A stretch of DNA of 64,000 nt from VRUE01 sp963725085 (lineage in GTDB: Bacteria > Actinomycetota > Thermoleophilia > Solirubrobacterales > 70-9), in assembly GCA_963725085.1 (NCBI GenBank), contig CAVRXM010000005.1:744001-808000 (forward strand), read 5' to 3'. Shown here in pieces: positions 28,936-38,694 of the stretch; position 1 is the stretch's first letter; every line of letters starts with the position of its first letter. Position numbers and translations under genes: made by a program. The notes beneath the pieces are model-generated. The model was not told the origin of the DNA, did not search any database, and worked only from the letters and a program-made list of their open reading frames with translations.

Positions 28936-30318
28936 TCAGTCTGAGCCCGGAGTCCAGAGCGATCCGGCCGCCTCGCGCTCCTTCTCAGGGGTCCAGATCT
29001 TCTCCCGCGCCTCGGCCTGCTCGACCGGGATCGGCTTCGCGCTCTCGGCGACGAGGTCGATCGCCTTGCGGAAGCTGATGTCCTCGGCGACCATCGCGTC
29101 GCGGCCTTTCTCGCGCAGGCGGTTCAGCAGCTTCTCGGGGGTCGTTCGCTCGTGTTCGGCAGGATGGGCGAGGGCCTCGAGCATCTCCTCCTCGGTCGCC
29201 TCGATGCCCTCGGCCTTGACGATCGCCGCGAGGACCGCCTCGCGCCGCAGCTCGCGCTCGGCGTCGGGCTTCGCTTCCGCGATCACCTCGTCTCGTGTTT
29301 TCCCCTGCATCTGCAGGTACGAGTCTGGGCTCATGCCACGCGCCGCAAGCTGCCGTTCGACCCGGCCCCAGCGTTCGGCGGCGCGGTCGGCGACCAGCTC
29401 GTCCGGGAGCTCGACCGTCGCCTGATCGGCGGCGGCGTCGATCGCGGCGACCCGGAAATCCTGCTCGATCCGCGAGTCGACGACCTCGGAGAGTTTCTCG
29501 CGGATGTCCGAGCGCAGCTCCTCCAGGGTGTCGAACTCGGAGGCCTCGGAGGCGAAGTCGTCATCGAGGTCGGGCAGTACCTTTTCCCTGACCTCCTTGA
29601 TCTCGACCGCGAAGACGGCGTCTTCCCCCGCGAGATGCTCGGCCTGGTACTCGTCGGGGAAGCTGACCTCGACCTGCCGCGACTCACCCGCCGCGGCGCC
29701 CTTCAGCTGCTCCTCGAAACCCTCGATCAGCTGGTCGCTGCCGAGCTCGAGCAGGTAGTCGTCGGCCTTGCCGCCCTCGAAGGCTTTGCCGTCGAGCAGG
29801 CCCTCGAAGTCGATCAGGAGGACGTCGCCGTCGCCGGCGACACGGTCGACCGGCTCGAGCCTCGCGAAGCTGCCGCGGATCCGCTCGATCTCGCGCTCGA
29901 CCATTTCCTCGGGCGGTTCGGGCTCGGCCCGCCCGACCTCGAGGTCCCTGTAGTCGCCGAGCGTCGCCGCCGGGCGCACCCCGATCTCGAATTTGAAGCC
30001 GAGCGGCTCGCCCTCACCGTCCGGGGCGGAGACGATCTCGATGTCGGGATCGCCGATCGGGCTGATCCCCGCGTCGAGCAGCGCCTCTTCGTACCACTCG
30101 GGCAGCGAGTCCCTGACCGCCTCCTCGAACACGGCCCCGAACCCGAGCCGCTGGATCACCAGCGAGGGCGGCGCCTTGCCCTTGCGGAAGCCAGGCAGCC
30201 GCATCTCGCGCGCGAGGCTCCGCGCGGCGCGTTGGATACCGCGGCCGACGTCCTCGGCGGGGACCTCGACCTCGACCCTGGCCCGCGACCCGGGCAGCTC
30301 GGTGAGCGTCGTCTCCAT
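28936..30318 (-). CDS. tig: Trigger factor
   Basis: Ribosome-bound chaperone. About 460 residues: N-terminal ribosome-binding domain with the signature loop GFRKGKAPPSLV (about 45-56), the PPIase domain at about 155-240 (VAGDGDVLLIDFEGLLDGKAFEGG), and the long helical C-terminal domain. The tail beyond the core (about 405-460) is Glu/Lys-rich. ATG 30318 and GTG 30321 are adjacent. The stop of the leader frame overlaps this ATG (TGATG). Followed by clpP, the usual tig-clpP order. Confidence 0.96.
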   Translation of the reverse strand: METTLTELPGSRARVEVEVPAEDVGRGIQRAARSLAREMRLPGFRKGKAPPSLVIQRLGFGAVFEEAVRDSLPEWYEEALLDAGISPIGDPDIEIVSAPDGEGEPLGFKFEIGVRPAATLGDYRDLEVGRAEPEPPEEMVEREIERIRGSFARLEPVDRVAGDGDVLLIDFEGLLDGKAFEGGKADDYLLELGSDQLIEGFEEQLKGAAAGESRQVEVSFPDEYQAEHLAGEDAVFAVEIKEVREKVLPDLDDDFASEASEFDTLEELRSDIREKLSEVVDSRIEQDFRVAAIDAAADQATVELPDELVADRAAERWGRVERQLAARGMSPDSYLQMQGKTRDEVIAEAKPDAERELRREAVLAAIVKAEGIEATEEEMLEALAHPAEHERTTPEKLLNRLREKGRDAMVAEDISFRKAIDLVAESAKPIPVEQAEAREKIWTPEKEREAAGSLWTPGSD

Positions 30319-30386
30319 CACGACCTTTCGCGCTTCGCTCGCAGCGCGAAGAAACAGATATGGACGCTTGCTCGCTCCGCGCTCAT
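30318..30386 (-). repeat. Leader element copy C, upstream of tig
   Basis: On the minus strand an ATG at 30386 opens a 22-residue frame (MSAERASVHICFFALRAKRE, then R-S) that ends at TGA 30320-30318, one base into the tig ATG. The DNA matches copy B at about 55 positions and copy A more loosely. A 7-bp stem TTCGCGC / GCGCGAA flanks a 10-base loop. AAAGG just before tig serves as its ribosome-binding site. It could be a coupled leader peptide or a structured regulatory RNA. Confidence 0.6.
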
Positions 30387-30535
30387 ACTGATTGACCCTA
30401 GATGATCGTTTCCGGCAGCCCCGTCCTCACGAATGACGGCGCCGCCCGAGGAGACCGCGGCGAAGGGCGACGGAGAAATCGACGGCAAACGCCAGCCCGC
30501 GCCCGATCGGCCCGGTGACGAGCCAGGCCCTGAGC

Positions 30536-31441
30536 CTATTCACGCGGGTCCCCATCGCCCGCCAGCAGCCTTTCCTCGAGCAGGCCGCCGTGGCCGGCGG
30601 CGACCGCCCGCTGGGCGCGCCGCTCGTCGAGCTCGACTCCGTGTGCTTCGGCCAGCTCCAGCAGATGCTGCTTCTCGGTCCCTTCCCGGGCGAGCTCGAA
30701 GAAGGTCCAGGCCAGGACCCCGAGCGCGAGGAAGGTGCCCTCGACCATCATGATCGCTCCCGCCGTGCTCTGGTCGGCGAGCGGCGTCACGTGCCAGTAG
30801 CGCTCTCCCGGGGCGTAGATCGGGTAGAGCACCGTGCCCGACCACATCAGGACGTTGCCGAGGATCGCCCCGGTGAAGCGGACCGCGATCACGTAGCCGA
30901 TCTTCCACCCGGTGCTGAACCATTCCGGCTTCGGCAGCGGCCCGAAGACCGGCATCCACATCAGGCAGCCGAAGAGGATGAAGGTCGAGTGCTCGAGGGC
31001 GTGGATCGGCGCCGATCCGTACGCGTCCTGGTAGATCGAGGGGATGTGCCAGAGGAAGAGGTTGGCGGCCCAGAGCGGCAGGGCGACGGCCGGATGGGTG
31101 AGCACCTGAAGCCGGTTGAACACCCGGATCGCAAGGATCGGCTGCAGCAGCGAGCGGGTCAGCCCGAGAACGAGCAGAAGCGTCGCGATGTCGCCGAGCA
31201 GCAGGTGCTCAACCATGTGGGCGATCACCAGCTCCTCGGAGATGTGCCCGATCGGGCTGAACAGCGCGATCGCGATCACCGCCAGGCCCGAACCGAAGCA
31301 GACCTGTCGCCAGACGGGGACCTGTCTCCCGTCCCAGCGCAGGACCATCACCCGGTGCCAGTAGAGGATTCCGGCGATCGTGATCGGGATCACCTCGATC
31401 GGGACGAAGGCACCGGCGACGTGGGCGACGGGCGAAATCAC
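30536..31441 (-). CDS. ctaG: Cytochrome c oxidase assembly protein, CtaG/caa3 type
   Basis: 301 residues from GTG 31441 with about seven membrane helices. Family features: LYWHRVMVLRW early, HISEELVIAHMVEHLLLGDIA, LWHIPSIYQDAYGSAPIHALEHSTF and WHVTPLADQSTAGAIMMVEG, with conserved histidines for copper delivery to the CuB centre in caa3-type oxidases. A cytosolic acidic tail follows. No oxidase subunit genes lie nearby. Divergent from the GH15 gene. Confidence 0.88.
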   Translation of the reverse strand: MISPVAHVAGAFVPIEVIPITIAGILYWHRVMVLRWDGRQVPVWRQVCFGSGLAVIAIALFSPIGHISEELVIAHMVEHLLLGDIATLLLVLGLTRSLLQPILAIRVFNRLQVLTHPAVALPLWAANLFLWHIPSIYQDAYGSAPIHALEHSTFILFGCLMWMPVFGPLPKPEWFSTGWKIGYVIAVRFTGAILGNVLMWSGTVLYPIYAPGERYWHVTPLADQSTAGAIMMVEGTFLALGVLAWTFFELAREGTEKQHLLELAEAHGVELDERRAQRAVAAGHGGLLEERLLAGDGDPRE

Positions 31442-31507
31442 GGGATTCAGCGTAGCGGCGCCGTTTTCACGATCGTTGCCCGGGCCCATTGGTAGCTTGG
31501 CCTGGCC

Positions 31508-33401
31508 TTGGACTCCATCGACGCGAAATTCCCGCCGATCGGCAGCTACGGCTTCCTCTCCGATTGCCACACCGGCGCCCTGGTCTCGTACGCGGGCACG
31601 GTCGAGTGGCTCTGCCTCCCCCGCTTCGACTCGCCCAGCGTCTTCGGCTCTCTCCTCGACCGCGGCGCCGGGCGCTTCAAGCTGTCCCCTCGCGGCGTCG
31701 TCGTCCCGATCAGCCGCCGCTATGAGCCGGGCACCCTTGTCATCGAGACGACCTGGGTGACCGACACCGGCTGGGTCGTGGTCCACGACGCGATGACGAT
31801 CGGCGACTGGGCCGAACAGGGACCGGGCTCGAGGCCGCGGACCGAGCATGAGGCCGATCACTCGCTGCTGCGGATGATGACCTGCATCGACGGCGAGGTC
31901 GAGATCGAGATGGAGTGTCTGCCCCGGTTCGCTTACGGCGCCGAGGCGGCGGAGTGGAGCGGCGGCGAGCTCGGTGAGGCGACCGCGGTCGGGCCCGAAG
32001 GAACCGAGCTGCGGCTGACCAGCGACATGGAGATCTCACTCGACGAGCAGGCGGCGAGGGGAACGATGAGGCTGCGCGAGGACGAGAGCGGGTTCTGCGC
32101 GGTCACCTGGGGCGACCACCACCTCGGCGGCCCCCGCAGCGCCCCGGAGGCGCTCGAGCGGCTCGACTCGACCGAAGAGTTCTGGCGCCAGTGGCTTCGC
32201 GCCGGGAGCTTTCCCGACCACCCGTGGCGCATCCACCTGCAGCGCTCGGCGCTGGTGCTGAAGGGGCTCACCTACGCGCCGAGCGGGGCGATCGTCGCCG
32301 CGCCGACCACCTCGCTGCCCGAGACGCCGGGGGGCGAACGGAACTGGGACTACCGCTACACCTGGATCCGCGACTCGACCTTCAGCCTCTGGGCCCTGCA
32401 CACGCTCGGCTTCGACGAGGAGGCGAAAGCGTTCATGAAATTCGTCGTCGAAGTCTGCCGCGCGGACCCGAACCTGCAGATCATGTACGGGATCGGGGGC
32501 GAGAAGGACCTCGCCGAGAGCACCCTCGACCACCTCGGCGGGCTATGGCGGCGCGAGCCCGGTGCGGATCGGCAACGGGGCCTACGACCAGCACCAGAAC
32601 GACGTCTGGGGCGCGCTGCTCGACTCGATCTACCTCCACGCGAAAGCTCTCCGCGGCACCGGCACCCAGACCGATCGCCGGCTGATCGGGGAACAGGTGG
32701 AGGCGGCGATCGCGGCCTGGCCGGACCCCGACCAGGGGATCTGGGAGGCACGGGGCGAGCCCAAGCACTACGTCTCCTCGAAGCTGATGATCTGGGTCGC
32801 GATCGACCGCGGCGCCCGCCTGGCGCCGGAGGTCGGACGAGATGACCTCGCCGAGCGCTGGCGGCAGAAGGCCGAAGAGGTGCGCGAGGAGATCCTCGAG
32901 CGCGGGGTCCGCGACGGCGTCTTCCGCCAGCACTACGAGACCGACGCACTCGATGCGTCGACGCTCCTGATCCCGCTCCTCCGATTCCTGCCGCCCGATG
33001 ACCCTCGGGTCAGGGCGACCGTCGACGCGATCGCCGAGGATCTGACCAAGGACGGCCTGGTCCTCCGCTACATGGTCAAGGAGACCGACGACGGCCTCCA
33101 GGGAGAGGAGGGAACCTTCCTGATCTGCTCGTTCTGGCTCGTCTCGGCGCTGTCGGAGATCGGGGAGGCGGAGCGGGCGCGGGCCCTCTGCGAGCGCCTG
33201 CTCGAGTCGGCCGGATGGCTCGACCTCTTCGCCGAGGAGCTGGATGCCCGCAGCGGCCGCCATCTCGGCAACTTCCCCCAGGCCTTCACCCACCTCGCAC
33301 TGATCAACGCGGTCTCCCACGTGATCGCCGACGAGCAGCGCAGCGACGGCGGTCTGACCGCCGTCTTCAGCGAGATGGGCGGCGTTCGCGAGGGGATCTA
33401 G
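31508..33401 (+). pseudogene. GH15 glucoamylase/trehalase-like glycoside hydrolase, frameshifted
   Basis: Cytosolic (alpha/alpha)6-barrel hydrolase of the glucoamylase or mycobacterial-type trehalase family. The first frame holds the N-terminal beta domain (IGSYGFLSDCHTGALVSYAG; VEWLCLPRFDSPSVF) and part of the barrel (NWDYRYTWIRDSTFSLWAL, with a catalytic acid region). At GGG 32540-32542 an extra G moves the rest (GNGAYDQHQNDVWGALLDSI ... TFLICSFWLVSAL ... LGNFPQAFTHLALINA) into the next frame. Repaired length is about 630, normal for the family. It may be a sequencing artefact. Confidence 0.88.
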
Positions 33402-33416
33402 CCGAGGGGAGGACGA

Positions 33417-33704
33417 TCAGGCGGGAGAGCTGCCCTGGTCCGCATCGAACAGCTTTCCGGCGCGGATCCGCTCCGCCATCTCCTTCGATTCCTCGCGGTA
33501 GGCGGTGCCGTCCTCGAACTCGATCACCGGGTACTTGCGCTGACCGGAGAACTTCTCGAGCTCGTCGCGCTTGCCCGAGGAGAGCGGCCCCTTGACGACC
33601 TCGTACTCGATCCCGGCCTCGTCGAGGGCCTTCTGCACTTTCCAGCAGGGGTGGGCGCCGATCTTGACCCAGGTCACCGAGCAGCGGTGGAGCTTTACGG
33701 CCAC
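33417..33704 (-). CDS. Glutaredoxin-like protein with widely spaced cysteines
   Basis: 95 residues with a thioredoxin/GST-N fold: LHRCSVTWVKIGAHPCWKV (Cys8 and Cys20), cis-Pro region KYPVIEFEDGTAYREES. Instead of CxxC the two cysteines are 12 apart and the second precedes helix 1, so classic dithiol chemistry is doubtful. Adjacent on the same strand to an MBL hydrolase with a 9-base gap. Confidence 0.8.
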   Translation of the reverse strand: MAVKLHRCSVTWVKIGAHPCWKVQKALDEAGIEYEVVKGPLSSGKRDELEKFSGQRKYPVIEFEDGTAYREESKEMAERIRAGKLFDADQGSSPA

Positions 33705-33713
33705 GGGCCGACC

Positions 33714-34502
33714 CTAACCGATATCGACCGGCTCGCCGATCGGCAGCCAGCGGATGCTGTCGCGGACGGGCTGCGGGGCGCGCGCGAACTCGGCCTCGAT
33801 CGCATCCCGGCCCTGCCGAAAGTGCTTCCAGCCCTCGTAGTGGATCGGGATCGTCACCCGTGGCCGCAGGAGGCCGCAGAGCTCGACCGCCTGCGAGGCG
33901 GTCATCGTGTAGTGGATCGGCCCCGAGATCGGGAACCTGACCCCGCCGAGGTGGATCAGCGCCGTGTCGACGTCGAGCCGGTCGGCGATCTCGCGGACCC
34001 CGTCGTAGAGGACGGTGTCGCCGGAGATCCAAATGGCTCCCCCCTGCTGCCCCTCCCATGCAAGTGAGAACCCGACCACGTCGCCGACGATCGGATGGCT
34101 CAGCGGCGGCCCGTGTCGGCAGGGCGTCGCGGTCACCTCGATCGTCGGCTTTCCCTCGGCCTCCAGCCTCGTGCTCGCCCAGGCCGCCAGCCCGCGCGAA
34201 TTCCCTCCGAGGCGCTTGGCGCCGGGCACTGTGGTGACAACGGCGCCCGCGCTCGGCAGCAGCTCGCGCCCCGCCCGGTCGAGATTGTCCTCGTGGTGGT
34301 CGTGACTGAGCAGCACCGCGTCGATCGAGCCGAGGTCGCCGGGCGCGATCGCCGGACCGGCGAGCTTCTTCGAGCCGGTACCCCAACCGAATCTGTAGCT
34401 GCCGCCGGCCGGGTCGAAGGTGGGATCGGTCAGCAGCCGCCAGCCGCCGACCTCGATCAGCACGGTCGGGCCGCCGATGTGGGTGACGCGCACGCCGCTC
34501 AC
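33714..34502 (-). CDS. UlaG-like metallo-beta-lactamase fold hydrolase
   Basis: 262 residues; metal-binding motif LLSHDHHEDNLD (about 95-105), second-site GDTVLYDG, and the C-terminal PIHYEGWKHF. ITHIGGPTVLIEVGGW-like start matches L-ascorbate-6-P lactonase relatives, but many such actinobacterial genes act on unknown esters or lactones. Substrate not assigned. Confidence 0.85.
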   Translation of the reverse strand: MSGVRVTHIGGPTVLIEVGGWRLLTDPTFDPAGGSYRFGWGTGSKKLAGPAIAPGDLGSIDAVLLSHDHHEDNLDRAGRELLPSAGAVVTTVPGAKRLGGNSRGLAAWASTRLEAEGKPTIEVTATPCRHGPPLSHPIVGDVVGFSLAWEGQQGGAIWISGDTVLYDGVREIADRLDVDTALIHLGGVRFPISGPIHYTMTASQAVELCGLLRPRVTIPIHYEGWKHFRQGRDAIEAEFARAPQPVRDSIRWLPIGEPVDIG

Positions 34503-34546
34503 CTCTTCTCCCTGCGCATTGGCGCACCACGGTATACCTTCACGAC

Positions 34547-36409
34547 ATGCGATCGAGCCTCTTGATCGCGATCGTGTCGATCGTCCTATTCGTCCTCACA
34601 GGCGCCTCCGCCTCGGCCTCAGCGCCGGCGAAGAGCGCGAAGGCGGCATGCGGGGGGACGAAGGTCGCGGTCAAGATCGGCAAGAGGAAGACCTGTCAGC
34701 CGTTCTCCAGGGTCTTCCCAAAGCCAAGGGACGTGGATCTCAGGCTCTCCTACCTCCGGCTGGCTCTGAAGCTTGACCCGGCGAAGCTCGCACCGGCCAA
34801 GAAGGGGAAACGCATCCACTCGCTGCAGAGCGGCTTCGGGGCCGCGGGGAAGCGCTTACAGAAAAGGCTGCTTGGGTCGCTGCCGAAGGCGCTGGCCTTC
34901 TTCGATCGCAAGCGCAAGAGCGCAAGCATCTCGTCCCTTCTCAGCGATCGCGCGCTCGCCTCGGCCAACTGCGGAGTCGGGCCGGCCAGCGACCGGGGCA
35001 GCCTCGGCGGGAGCACCTCGGTGGTCCTGCTGGGAAACAACGGCATGTTCATCGAAACGGAGGCGGCGGGATACACCGTTCGTGTGACCTTCGTCTCCTG
35101 CGGAGGAGTCGACCGCTTTTCGGTTCCCGAGTGCCCGAAGGCGAATGGAACCGTCGACGCGAAAGGGAGCGGAGATTTCCGGGCGACGACGGAAGTCTGG
35201 AAGGGAAGCCGGCTCGAAGAACGCACCAGCACGAACTTCGAAGACACCGCCGAGGTGCACGGCGAGGTGGGAGCGGACGCGAAGCTCAAGTTCATCAAGG
35301 TCAAGCACAAACAGGAAATGCTGATCATCTCGAGGAAAGTTGGGGGCGCCTACAGGGGTGGGATGGAACGCGACATCGAAATCCACATGCCGGGGGGCCA
35401 ATACGATCCTGCGAACGCGCGCGCCAAACCGCTTGGGGACGCGGTTTCCGCGGACTTCGGCGCCGATGCGTTCGCAAAGACGGCTGCGGCGGCACTCAGC
35501 GGCTACCGCAGCGCCGAGGCGAAGTGGAGCAGCTTCGACAGCAAACCATTCTGCGCCCAGGCCGTCTTCTCGCCGGCCACCGACACGGTCAAACTGAAAA
35601 GGGGAGAGGCAAAGCAGCTCGGCATCTACGCCAGAGCGCGGGCGGATGGCGGCAGGGCGACCGGCGCCCGGTGGACACTCACCGGTGCCGTCGACGCCGA
35701 CTTCTCCCCCGCTTCGGCGAACGATGCTGCGCCGAACATCTCCTACACGGTAAGCAAATCCCCGCTGGGCAACGAGGTGAAGGTGACTGCCAAATTCACC
35801 TCCACCGCCGGGGTCGGCGAAGACAGCTGGCAACAGCCGATCGAAGGGGCGCTGCCGGAAAGGTTCGCGGCGACCTTCTCCGGCAGCGCCTCCTACCACG
35901 AAATCCAGCTCGGCGAAGGGGACGGACAGGCGAACTGGAGCGGCAATGCCGAACTGCGTGAAATGCCGAACCCCTACCCACCGGGAACATTCCCCTATGA
36001 ATTCGCGTACTACAAGATCGTCTCCGGATCGATCAGCTACTCCTACTCCGGCGCGCTTGGCGAATGCTCCGCGACCGCGTCCGGCCCGATCGACCTTCCG
36101 AGCCAACCAGACCTGAAAGAAACGGCGGTGCTGACGATCTTCGACAAAGTTCCGCGCGAATACTCCCTCCAGATCGGGATGCCGTTGACCGCGACAGTCC
36201 CGGGAGAACTGTCCGGGTGCAAACACCCGGAAGACGACGGCCCGTTCGATTTCGTGGTCGGTGCCGGCACACCGATGATCGTCTACGCGCCCCTCCCTGG
36301 CGGCACCGTCGGCGGAGACTGGGCATTCTCCGGCCAGGCCTCGGGCCAGCAGGTCCCGGGCACGCCGGACCAGACCTGGCAGTGGAACCTGAGCGCGATC
36401 TCCCCCTGA
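34547..36409 (+). CDS. Large secreted protein, unknown
   Basis: 620 residues, not a named family. Signal peptide at 1-28 (SLLIAIVSIVLFVLTGASASA), a basic helical region (residues 60-120), a beta-rich middle, a bacterial Ig-like stretch near 345-420 (ATDTVKLKRGEAKQLGIYARARADGG is its start), and a C-terminal domain rich in Tyr/Gly. Few cysteines. High AAA/GAA codon use compared with cytoplasmic neighbours, as in other exported genes here. Probably an extracellular or cell-surface protein. Confidence 0.7.
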   Translation: MRSSLLIAIVSIVLFVLTGASASASAPAKSAKAACGGTKVAVKIGKRKTCQPFSRVFPKPRDVDLRLSYLRLALKLDPAKLAPAKKGKRIHSLQSGFGAAGKRLQKRLLGSLPKALAFFDRKRKSASISSLLSDRALASANCGVGPASDRGSLGGSTSVVLLGNNGMFIETEAAGYTVRVTFVSCGGVDRFSVPECPKANGTVDAKGSGDFRATTEVWKGSRLEERTSTNFEDTAEVHGEVGADAKLKFIKVKHKQEMLIISRKVGGAYRGGMERDIEIHMPGGQYDPANARAKPLGDAVSADFGADAFAKTAAAALSGYRSAEAKWSSFDSKPFCAQAVFSPATDTVKLKRGEAKQLGIYARARADGGRATGARWTLTGAVDADFSPASANDAAPNISYTVSKSPLGNEVKVTAKFTSTAGVGEDSWQQPIEGALPERFAATFSGSASYHEIQLGEGDGQANWSGNAELREMPNPYPPGTFPYEFAYYKIVSGSISYSYSGALGECSATASGPIDLPSQPDLKETAVLTIFDKVPREYSLQIGMPLTATVPGELSGCKHPEDDGPFDFVVGAGTPMIVYAPLPGGTVGGDWAFSGQASGQQVPGTPDQTWQWNLSAISP

Positions 36410-36422
36410 CCTGAGGGGCGGC

Positions 36423-37322
36423 CTACGGCGGGGACGTGCGGCGATCGTGGGAGAGCGAGTAGGCGCGTGGCCTGAAGCGGAGCACGGGGTCGTCTGAGAG
36501 CTCGATCCCGTCTGTGACCCGGGTCGGGTCGAAGACGTACTCGTCGCCCTCGTCGGCGGGCCCGGTGACCTCGAGCGCGCCGACGACGACGCGGTCGCGG
36601 TCCTCGGGCCAGACCGACGACGGGTCATGCGGGTCGTCGTCCGGTCCGGCGACCTGGACCTCGAGCTCGAACCGGACGGGGCCCTCGGCCAGGCGCGCCT
36701 CGAGCTCCTCGCGCAGGTAGTCGCGCCCCAGCCTCTTCGCCTCCCCCCGCCCGAGGGGCGCGAGGGAGACGGTCGGCTTCCAGGTGTAGCGGACGAAGCG
36801 CCCACCGCCCTCGGCGTCCACCCACCTGTAGGCGTGGAGGGCGTAGTAGGGGATCGCGGCGTAGCTGGGCGGCGGCTTCAGCAGCGAGAGGTTTTCCCTC
36901 AGCGTCCCGATCGCGGCTGGGTTGCGGGCGAGGAAGAGCGGCATCTTCAGCGCCGAGGTGACGCTCGGCCTCGAGAGGCGGATGAACTCGACGAACGGGC
37001 CGGGGCCCTTGAACGGGAACCGCGGCAGGGACTGCGAGGAGATGTCGGTGCGGGAGCCGTCCGGCAAATGGAAGGTGACGGCGAGGCCGCGGACGTCCGG
37101 CGCGTAGTCGGGCGCGTCCGGGTCGCCGCCACCGTTGGAGAAGCGGGCGGTCGCCGCGATCAGGTCGCCCTGCATGTGGGCCGCCCGGGTCAGCCCGGCC
37201 GCCTCGGGGGTCGCCGTGAACGTCGCCGAGTAGACGCGACCCTTCGCGTGGAGGGCCCGGCGCCCGGCGTGAACGCCGAATTTGCCGTCGATGGCGTCGA
37301 TCGCATCCTCGGGCGCGCTCAC
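36423..37322 (-). CDS. Catalase-like heme peroxidase (SrpA type)
   Basis: 299 residues, the short monofunctional catalase-related family. Distal histidine in RALHAKGRVYSATF (His25); FSNGGGDPDAPDYAPDVRG; and the heme-ligand tyrosine in FRPRAYSLSHDRR near the C-terminus. It lacks the N- and C-terminal extensions of true catalases, so peroxidase activity with organic donors is more likely. No targeting signal. Confidence 0.88.
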   Translation of the reverse strand: MSAPEDAIDAIDGKFGVHAGRRALHAKGRVYSATFTATPEAAGLTRAAHMQGDLIAATARFSNGGGDPDAPDYAPDVRGLAVTFHLPDGSRTDISSQSLPRFPFKGPGPFVEFIRLSRPSVTSALKMPLFLARNPAAIGTLRENLSLLKPPPSYAAIPYYALHAYRWVDAEGGGRFVRYTWKPTVSLAPLGRGEAKRLGRDYLREELEARLAEGPVRFELEVQVAGPDDDPHDPSSVWPEDRDRVVVGALEVTGPADEGDEYVFDPTRVTDGIELSDDPVLRFRPRAYSLSHDRRTSPP

Positions 37323-37360
37323 CGATCCAGCCTAACCCCAATTCGGGGTACGGTACCGGC

Positions 37361-37703
37361 GTGGAAGACGAGCGAGCCAGAGAGCTGCTTGCGCGCGAGA
37401 GAGAGCAGGTCGGAGGCCGCGCTCTCGGCTCTCTCGCGCGAGGGCCCTGAAGAGGGCGACGAACGGATCGAGCCCGGCGACGCCGACTCCGAGGGCCTCT
37501 ACCAGGACGAGCTCGACGCCGGCCTGGCCCAGGACCTGGAGGCGAAATTGGCCGCCGTCGAGAGAGCCGAGGCGAGGCTCGAGGCCGGCACCTACGGCCT
37601 ATCCACCGTCAGCGGCGAGCAGATCCCGGACGAGCGGCTCGAGGCGCAACCGACGGCCGAGCTGACCGTCGAGGAGGAGGAACGGCGCCCGCGCTCCGAG
37701 TGA
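37361..37703 (+). pseudogene. DksA/TraR-like protein lacking zinc cysteines, frameshifted
   Basis: GTG 37361 starts EDERARELLARERE; then a (GA)n/GC-rich inverted repeat shifts the frame and the rest continues as SEAALSALSREGPEEGDERI and DLEAKLAAVERAEARLEAGTY in the next frame. The 343-base interval is one base over a multiple of three. Repaired length about 113. It resembles the coiled-coil part of DksA-like proteins, with GTYGLSTVSGEQIPDERL in place of the four-cysteine zinc finger. An alternative is a shorter start at TTG 37389. Confidence 0.7.
37392..37440. repeat. Inverted repeat inside the DksA-like gene
   Basis: Arms CGCGCGAGAGAG (37392-37403) and CTCTCTCGCGCG (37429-37440), perfect over 12 bp with a 25-base loop. 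The frameshift of the gene lies in the left arm, so the hairpin could have caused slippage or a read error. Confidence 0.6.
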
Positions 37704-37710
37704 GCGGGAG

Positions 37711-37953
37711 CTACTGCTCGTAGCCCTCGACGACGTCGGGGCCGCGAGGAGAGGTGTCATCGGTGCCGAGGCCGAACTCCTCGTGACCCTTGCGCTGGCG
37801 CAGGAGGTCCCAGCAGGTGTCGAGTTCGAGTTTGAGCTCCTCGAGGCGGGCGTGCCGCTCAGGGTCGGGGCCCGTGTCGACAGCCTCATCGGTCAGTCGG
37901 CGCTCCTCGGTGACGAGTTCCTGGATCCGGTCCTGGATGCCCTGGTCGTCCAT
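37711..37953 (-). CDS. DUF2630 family protein
   Basis: 80 residues starting MDDQGIQDRIQELVTEERRL with the conserved LDTCWDLLRQRKGHEEFGLG and the C-terminal DVVEGYEQ, a clear match to DUF2630, a small helical actinobacterial family of unknown function. Convergent with the DksA-like gene. Confidence 0.9.
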   Translation of the reverse strand: MDDQGIQDRIQELVTEERRLTDEAVDTGPDPERHARLEELKLELDTCWDLLRQRKGHEEFGLGTDDTSPRGPDVVEGYEQ

Positions 37954-37958
37954 CGACG

Positions 37959-38609
37959 TCACGATACCGCCGCACGCACCGCCGGTGTCATCAACGCCAC
38001 CGGCAATGCCAGCCCGGCCGAGCGCCTCAGGGTCGCGATCCTGCGGCCGGCCTGGACGGCGTCGCGGACCTCGCCCACCCTGTCGCCCAGCGAGGCGACC
38101 GTCGCGTCGAGGTCGGACGAGACCATGGCGAGGCCCCAGAAGAACGCCGGGTGGTCTCCCCCCGCCCGCTCGATCGCCTCGGGCGGCTCCTGGACCACCT
38201 CGAGGATGACCGCACCGAGACGGAAGAACGCCTGCCGGGGGGCGCCCGCCGGCGTCGGCTCCTCGCGGACCCGGCGCAGGTCGAGCCCGGCCGCCTCGAG
38301 CGCGCCGGTCGTGCGTTCGAGATCGGGGCTCATCGCCACGACGTGATCGAGCCCGGTGACGCCGTTCGGGTGGGCTGGCGCCGCCTCGGGCGGCGGCCGG
38401 TCGGAGCTCGTCGTCGCCAGCCCGTCGAGCTCCGAGCCCGCGGCGATTTCCCGCAGCGACCACCCGGCCAGCCCGGTGCCGGGCCGATCGGAGGCGAGGC
38501 GGATTCGGGTTTCGCCGACGATGCAGACCCCGCCCTCCACGTCAAACCCCAGCGCCTCCCAGGCGCCGGGCGAGTCGACGACGGTCAGCTCGTCGAGCGT
38601 CACGGCCAC
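37959..38609 (-). CDS. VOC-superfamily (glyoxalase-like) protein
   Basis: 216 residues with two degenerate beta-alpha-beta-beta-beta modules: VTLDELTVVDSPGAWEALGFD at the start, GLDHVVAMSPDLERTTGALEAAGLD near 82, FFRLGAVILEVVQEP, and HPAFFWGLAMVSSDLD near 155. Metal-ligand positions (His in LDHVV, Glu in ILEVV) are partly kept. Substrate unknown. Confidence 0.8.
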   Translation of the reverse strand: MAVTLDELTVVDSPGAWEALGFDVEGGVCIVGETRIRLASDRPGTGLAGWSLREIAAGSELDGLATTSSDRPPPEAAPAHPNGVTGLDHVVAMSPDLERTTGALEAAGLDLRRVREEPTPAGAPRQAFFRLGAVILEVVQEPPEAIERAGGDHPAFFWGLAMVSSDLDATVASLGDRVGEVRDAVQAGRRIATLRRSAGLALPVALMTPAVRAAVS

Positions 38610-38694
38610 GCCGACACGCTAGCTCCTTCGCCGCGCTGTTTCGCCGCCATCACGGCGGGTAGCGCCGGGTGAGACAACGACCGAAGGAGGAGTC

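Noticed and set aside
36627..37360. Plus-strand frame running into the DksA-like gene
   Set aside because: It is antisense to the catalase-like gene; only the region from 37361 on is supported.
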